From Variovorax paradoxus (GTDB lineage: Bacteria; Pseudomonadota; Gammaproteobacteria; Burkholderiales; Burkholderiaceae_C): a stretch of DNA of 64,000 bases. Location of the stretch: contig NZ_CP091716.1 of assembly GCF_022009635.1 (NCBI RefSeq), forward strand, positions 6,628,501 through 6,692,500, given 5' to 3'. The translations under genes were made by a program, and so were the position numbers. A model generated the notes under the pieces. It was not told the DNA's origin and searched no databases. It saw nothing but the letters and a program-made list of their open reading frames with translations. Below, in pieces: positions 62,728 to 64,000 of this stretch; positions within the stretch are counted from its first letter, which is position 1; every line of letters begins with the position of its first letter.

Positions 62728-64000
62728 CCCCGCGCGCGGAATCGACCACCGCGCGGAACACCTTCGCCGCCGCGCGCAGCGGATGCATCTCGGCCCACGG
62801 CATCGCCGAGGCCTTCGGCGGTGCCGAGATCACACCGCGCCCCATGCGCAGCGACACCTGAAGCCGCCTGATCGTGAATGAGGGCCGGGCCAGCGCCCGG
62901 CGCGCCACCGCGCGGCCGGCGTCCGCCACCACGAACTGCAGCACCAGACACTTGCGCGCCGCCGTGGCCTCGATGTCGAACACCAGGGTGCGGCGCCGCG
63001 CGCCCGTCACGCGCTGGGCCGGCAGCACCACGCCGTCGAACATGGCGTGCACGCTCGTGGCCTTGGCGTTGCTGCGGTAGTCCACCCGCACCTCGATGCG
63101 GTGCGGCTGCTGGTGCGACAGCGATTGCGAGGGCGCCAGCGCGGGCAGCGGTATCACCAGGCTGGCCAGCTCGCCCTCGCTGCGCGCGCCCTCGCCGTCG
63201 AAGCCGGCCCAGCCGTGGCTGAGCCAGCCGGTCGCGGGGCTGCCGGGGTGGAACATGTAGGGCCGGTCCATCCGCAGCTCGGCCACGTCGCGCAGGCCCT
63301 GGCTCTTGTCGTCGAAGCCCCAGCGCAGCGCGAAGGCCTGCTCGATGGCGGCGGCCGGCCAGGCCGTGGACCCCGCGGCGGCATCGGCCGCCAGGGGCGA
63401 GAGGTCGCCGCAGGCCTCGGCCATGAAATCCATCGCGCCGAGCCCGGCGCCGATCGGAATCCAGCCCGAGCATGCCGCCGGCAGCTGCGAGCGCGCGTTG
63501 CGGTCCGCATGGATCAGCGCATGGGCGGGCTTGCGGAAATAGCGCGCCTCGGTCAGCACGCTGGACGACAGCGCCGAGGCGAAGTGCACGTTGTTCGCCG
63601 ACAGCAGCGCATAGGTGTTCTCCTGCGTCCACGCGACGTTGGGAATGGCCCGCGCGATCGGCGCGAGGTCGTGCAGCGCGGGCTCGTACGGATGCGGCTT
63701 GATGACCAGCAGGTCGACCCCGCGCGCCAGTTCGCGCAGCGGCGCGATCACGCTGGCCGGATGCATGGTGCGCCCGCCGCCGACCAGCGACAGGTCGACC
63801 AGGCTCTGGCCGAAGAACAACCCCACGCGCAGCCGCGGGTCGAACAGCGAAGCGGCGCCGCGCCTTGCGAAGTAGCCCTTGATCACGCTGGCGTGGTTCC
63901 AGAACAGCTCCTCGTCCACCCGGCGCGCGCGCAGCGCGGCCTCGATGGCGGGGTCGTTGGTGCGGGCGCAGAAGTGCAGGTGCTCGGTGAAGCGGCGCGG
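62717..64000 (-). CDS. Capsule polysaccharide biosynthesis-like protein, 5' end outside the window
   Basis: The reading frame is open from 62717 to the right edge, so the N-terminus is missing. The readable part (about 427 codons) shows GLFFGQSLVDLSLVGGG, LVIKPHPYEP and YALLSANNVHFASALSSSVLTEARYFRKPAHALI. These match GT-B-like proteins of capsule assembly (KpsS/LipB-like) or poly-sugar transferases. A second beta-rich domain (about the last 180 residues) follows. A GTG at 63919 could start a shorter form, but coding signal continues upstream of it. Confidence 0.7.
   Translation of the reverse strand, partial: PRRFTEHLHFCARTNDPAIEAALRARRVDEELFWNHASVIKGYFARRGAASLFDPRLRVGLFFGQSLVDLSLVGGGRTMHPASVIAPLRELARGVDLLVIKPHPYEPALHDLAPIARAIPNVAWTQENTYALLSANNVHFASALSSSVLTEARYFRKPAHALIHADRNARSQLPAACSGWIPIGAGLGAMDFMAEACGDLSPLAADAAAGSTAWPAAAIEQAFALRWGFDDKSQGLRDVAELRMDRPYMFHPGSPATGWLSHGWAGFDGEGARSEGELASLVIPLPALAPSQSLSHQQPHRIEVRVDYRSNAKATSVHAMFDGVVLPAQRVTGARRRTLVFDIEATAARKCLVLQFVVADAGRAVARRALARPSFTIRRLQVSLRMGRGVISAPPKASAMPWAEMHPLRAAAKVFRAVVDSARGVMG

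Overview
The window is GC-rich DNA with dense coding on both strands, few gaps, and third codon positions dominated by G and C. The gene content points to an aerobic beta-proteobacterium of the Comamonadaceae, most like Variovorax or a close relative. The signs are many LysR regulators, Bug/TctC and TRAP solute-binding proteins, a Liv transporter with an acyl-CoA ligase, an FcbT-type TRAP system, and CoA-linked catabolic genes. This is an inference from gene style; there is no rRNA or other marker gene here.

Layout. 0-4 kb: LysR regulator, dienelactone hydrolase, chromene-carboxylate isomerase-like protein, SDR and MarC. 4-12 kb (minus strand): a seven-gene unit AraC-LivH-LivM-LivG-[palindromic repeat]-LivF-acyl-CoA ligase-LivK, followed by an EVE protein. 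12-19 kb: HSL-type esterase, PurT, 3-hydroxyacyl-CoA dehydrogenase plus crotonase, an exported NylB-like serine hydrolase, CoaX and a rhodanese. 19-23 kb: a TRAP transporter. 23-24.8 kb: an A/T-richer accessory patch with a lysozyme-like protein, a small membrane protein, a secreted four-cysteine protein, and a 29-bp direct repeat copied from the 3' end of the neighbouring gene. 24.8-28.3 kb: an exported PEP-synthase-like ATP-grasp protein divergent from a FecR/glutamine-rich protein. 28-38.7 kb: glutathione reductase, ketopantoate reductase, a LysR regulator, a four-gene ABC importer, a TIGR00725 protein, AMP nucleosidase and a Bug-type binding protein. 38.7-43.3 kb: an ArsR/cytochrome P450 divergent pair and a LysR/GST-flavoprotein pair. 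43.3-47.3 kb: three coupled genes of unknown function and a NodIJ-like ABC exporter. 47.3-52.4 kb: a GT39 membrane glycosyltransferase, the ohrR-ohr peroxide module, a DUF2855 protein and the SrkA kinase. 52.4-57.3 kb: LysR, acyl-CoA dehydrogenase, Bug protein and class III CoA-transferase. 57.3-64 kb: a polysaccharide region (UDP-sugar dehydrogenase, glycosyltransferases, a ferritin-like protein, a capsule-type protein running off the end).

How the genes work together. Most of the window is uptake and catabolism: at least five solute transport systems or binding proteins sit beside CoA ligases, dehydrogenases, hydratases or CoA-transferases, usually with a divergent regulator. A second theme is redox and stress defence (gor, ohrR-ohr, srkA, GST, rhodanese). 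The third is surface glycan synthesis at the right end.

Two sequence-level features stand out. First, at least eight genes lack a Shine-Dalgarno sequence and instead carry a -10-like hexamer 6-7 nt before the start codon, suggesting leaderless mRNAs. Second, the 23-24.8 kb patch looks like recently acquired DNA with a possible toxin/immunity pair and a small repeat-bounded cassette. There is no gap over about 300 bases without a gene; the largest is the 268-bp repeat-bearing gap between livF and livG. No tRNA, rRNA or CRISPR array was seen.
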